Shown in pieces: positions 5,943 to 7,145 of a DNA stretch of 7,145 nt; position 1 is the first letter of the stretch, and the number at the start of each line of letters is the position of its first letter. Both the position numbers and the translations under genes were made by a program. The DNA is from an uncultured Lysobacteraceae bacterium (lineage in GTDB: Bacteria; Pseudomonadota; Gammaproteobacteria; Xanthomonadales; Rhodanobacteraceae). The DNA lies in the NCBI GenBank assembly GCA_946482585.1, contig CAMLSI010000277.1:1-7145 (forward strand), given 5' to 3'. The notes below the pieces were generated by a model that worked only from the letters and a program-made list of their open reading frames with translations, did not search any database and had not been told where the DNA came from.

Positions 5943-7145
5943 ATGACCGTTCGCCGTGACGCTTCTCGCACGGAGGCCGGCGCCGTGCCGGCACCAGTGA
6001 TTCCCCCCGCCGCGCGGCTGCCGGAACTACTGCGCGTGCTGCAAGCCGTGCGCGACGGCGATTTCAGCGAAGGCTTGCCGCGCGACTGGGATGGACTCGA
6101 CGGCAAGCTCGCCGACACCCTGAACGACATCATCCTCAACAACCGTCGGCTCGCCGAGGAACTCGCGCGCGTCGGCGAACTCGTCGGCAAGCGCGGCCAG
6201 ACGCGCGAACGCGTCGCCGGCGCGAGCCGCCGCGGCGCCTGGGGCGCGATGGAACACTCGGTCAACACGCTCTGCGACGACCTGCTCTGGCCGACCGAGC
6301 GCATGACGCGATCGATCTCCGCGGTCGCCCGCGGCGACCTCACGCGCATGATCGACCTCGAAGTGGACGGACGGCCCCTGCAGGGCGAATTCCTGCGCTC
6401 GGCGACGCTGGTCAACGCGATGATCGAGCAGATGAGCGTATTCAGCTCCGAGGTCACGCGCGTGTCGCGCGAAGTCGGCACCGCGGGCAAGCTCGGCGGA
6501 CAGGCCCAGGTCAAAGGCGTCTCGGGCGTCTGGAAGGAATTGACGGAATCGGTCAACCAGATGGCGTCGAACCTGACCGCACAGGTGCGCAACATCGCCG
6601 AAGTCACGATCGCTGTCGCGAGCGGCGACCTCTCGCGCAAGATCACGGTCGACGTGCGCGGCGAGATCCTGCAGCTGAAAGAGGCCATCAACACCATGGT
6701 CGACCAGCTGCGCGGCTTCGCCTCCGAAGTCACGCGCGTCGCGCGCGAGGTCGGCACCGACGGCAAGCTCGGCGGCCAGGCCATCGTGCCCGGCGTCGCC
6801 GGCACCTGGAAGGACCTGACCGACTCGGTCAACGCGATGGCGACGAACCTGACCTCCCAGGTCCGCAATATCGCCGAGGTGACGACCGCGGTCGCGCGCG
6901 GCGACCTCTCGCGCAAGATCACCGTCGACGTCAAGGGTGAAATCCTCGAGCTCAAGAACACCATCAACACGATGGTGGACCAGCTCAACGGCTTCGCCGC
7001 GGAAGTGACGCGCGTGGCGCGCGAGGTGGGCACCGAGGGCAAGCTCGGCGGCCAGGCGCAGGTGCCCGGCGTGGCCGGCACCTGGAAGGACCTGACCGAC
7101 AACGTCAACTCGATGGCGTCCAACCTCACCGGCCAGGTGCGCAAC
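5943..7145 (+). CDS. Multi-HAMP signalling protein, probably hybrid sensor histidine kinase (3' end outside window)
   Basis: The ATG at 5943 has GGGAG eight bases upstream, and the frame stays open to the right edge, giving 401 residues. No signal peptide or membrane helix is seen, so the protein is probably cytosolic. Residues 1-25 are a Pro/Ala-rich leader. Residues 26-115 look like a degenerate HAMP-like unit ([16 protein letters not shown], then [16 protein letters not shown]). A divergent HAMP unit spans about 118-214 ([20 protein letters not shown]). Two regular 92-residue units begin at 215 and 307 with VRNIAEVT, and a third starts at 399 at the window edge. Each carries [41 protein letters not shown] and GTWKDLT. 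Known relatives are long soluble HAMP-array proteins, including group III-type hybrid kinases, in which alternating HAMP units pass conformational signals to a kinase and receiver domains. Those output domains are expected downstream but not seen. Confidence 0.92.
   Translation, partial: MTVRRDASRTEAGAVPAPVIPPAARLPELLRVLQAVRDGDFSEGLPRDWDGLDGKLADTLNDIILNNRRLAEELARVGELVGKRGQTRERVAGASRRGAWGAMEHSVNTLCDDLLWPTERMTRSISAVARGDLTRMIDLEVDGRPLQGEFLRSATLVNAMIEQMSVFSSEVTRVSREVGTAGKLGGQAQVKGVSGVWKELTESVNQMASNLTAQVRNIAEVTIAVASGDLSRKITVDVRGEILQLKEAINTMVDQLRGFASEVTRVAREVGTDGKLGGQAIVPGVAGTWKDLTDSVNAMATNLTSQVRNIAEVTTAVARGDLSRKITVDVKGEILELKNTINTMVDQLNGFAAEVTRVAREVGTEGKLGGQAQVPGVAGTWKDLTDNVNSMASNLTGQVRN
6585..7136 (+). 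repeat. HAMP tandem repeat, two full 276-base units
   Basis: Unit A is 6585-6860 and unit B is 6861-7136; the next copy begins at 7137 and runs off the window. The spacing is exactly 276 bases (92 residues). Aligned by eye, 78 of 92 residues are identical (about 85%) and the DNA is also very similar. The preceding unit (about 6294-6584) is more divergent and carries five extra residues in its first half. Confidence 0.92.

Noticed and set aside
5819..7144. A 441-residue minus-strand open frame
   Set aside because: It is antisense to the HAMP-array gene, whose plus-strand translation has clear repeated HAMP motifs. The minus frame has only the mirrored repeat and no known motif.

Overview
The window is a high-GC stretch of bacterial chromosome with tightly packed genes. 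Codon use is strongly G/C-ending and the genes have Shine-Dalgarno-led starts. The gene types (an ExeM/NucH-type secreted nuclease with Calx-beta and DUF11 modules, and a long HAMP-array signalling protein) suggest a gammaproteobacterium of the Xanthomonadales/Lysobacterales type, for example a Rhodanobacteraceae or Lysobacter relative. That placement is inferred from remembered protein families, not from a marker gene.

Layout: (1) bases 1-324, plus strand, the C-terminal part of an unrecognised conserved protein that enters from the left. (2) 343-723, minus strand, a 126-residue protein with two membrane helices resembling the DUF6232 family, with a GTG start and a strong AAGGAG ribosome binding site. 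(3) 724-945, a divergent intergenic region with a candidate -10 box for the next gene. (4) 946-5022, plus strand, a 1358-residue secreted ExeM/NucH-family endonuclease: signal peptide, N-terminal beta-rich domain, two Calx-beta repeats, an OB-fold-like nuclease-associated region, an endonuclease/exonuclease/phosphatase (EEP) catalytic domain with its expected metal and catalytic residues, and two DUF11 repeats. (5) 5023-5091, a short convergent gap with two strong GC-rich hairpins. (6) 5092-5772, minus strand, a small histidine-kinase-like protein that keeps the DHp phospho-acceptor motif but has no recognisable ATP-binding boxes. (7) 5773-5942, a divergent intergenic region. (8) 5943 to the right edge, plus strand, the first 401 residues of a soluble multi-HAMP signalling protein with a 92-residue repeat; the rest, probably with kinase and receiver domains, lies outside the window.

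Two functional themes are visible. One is extracellular DNA or nucleotide degradation by the large secreted nuclease. The other is a divergently transcribed signalling pair in which the DHp-bearing, ATPase-degenerate protein may be a phosphorelay partner or modulator of the HAMP-array kinase. No RNA gene, CRISPR array, insertion sequence, prophage or recognised defence system was found. The least ordinary item is the degenerate kinase-like protein beside the HAMP array.
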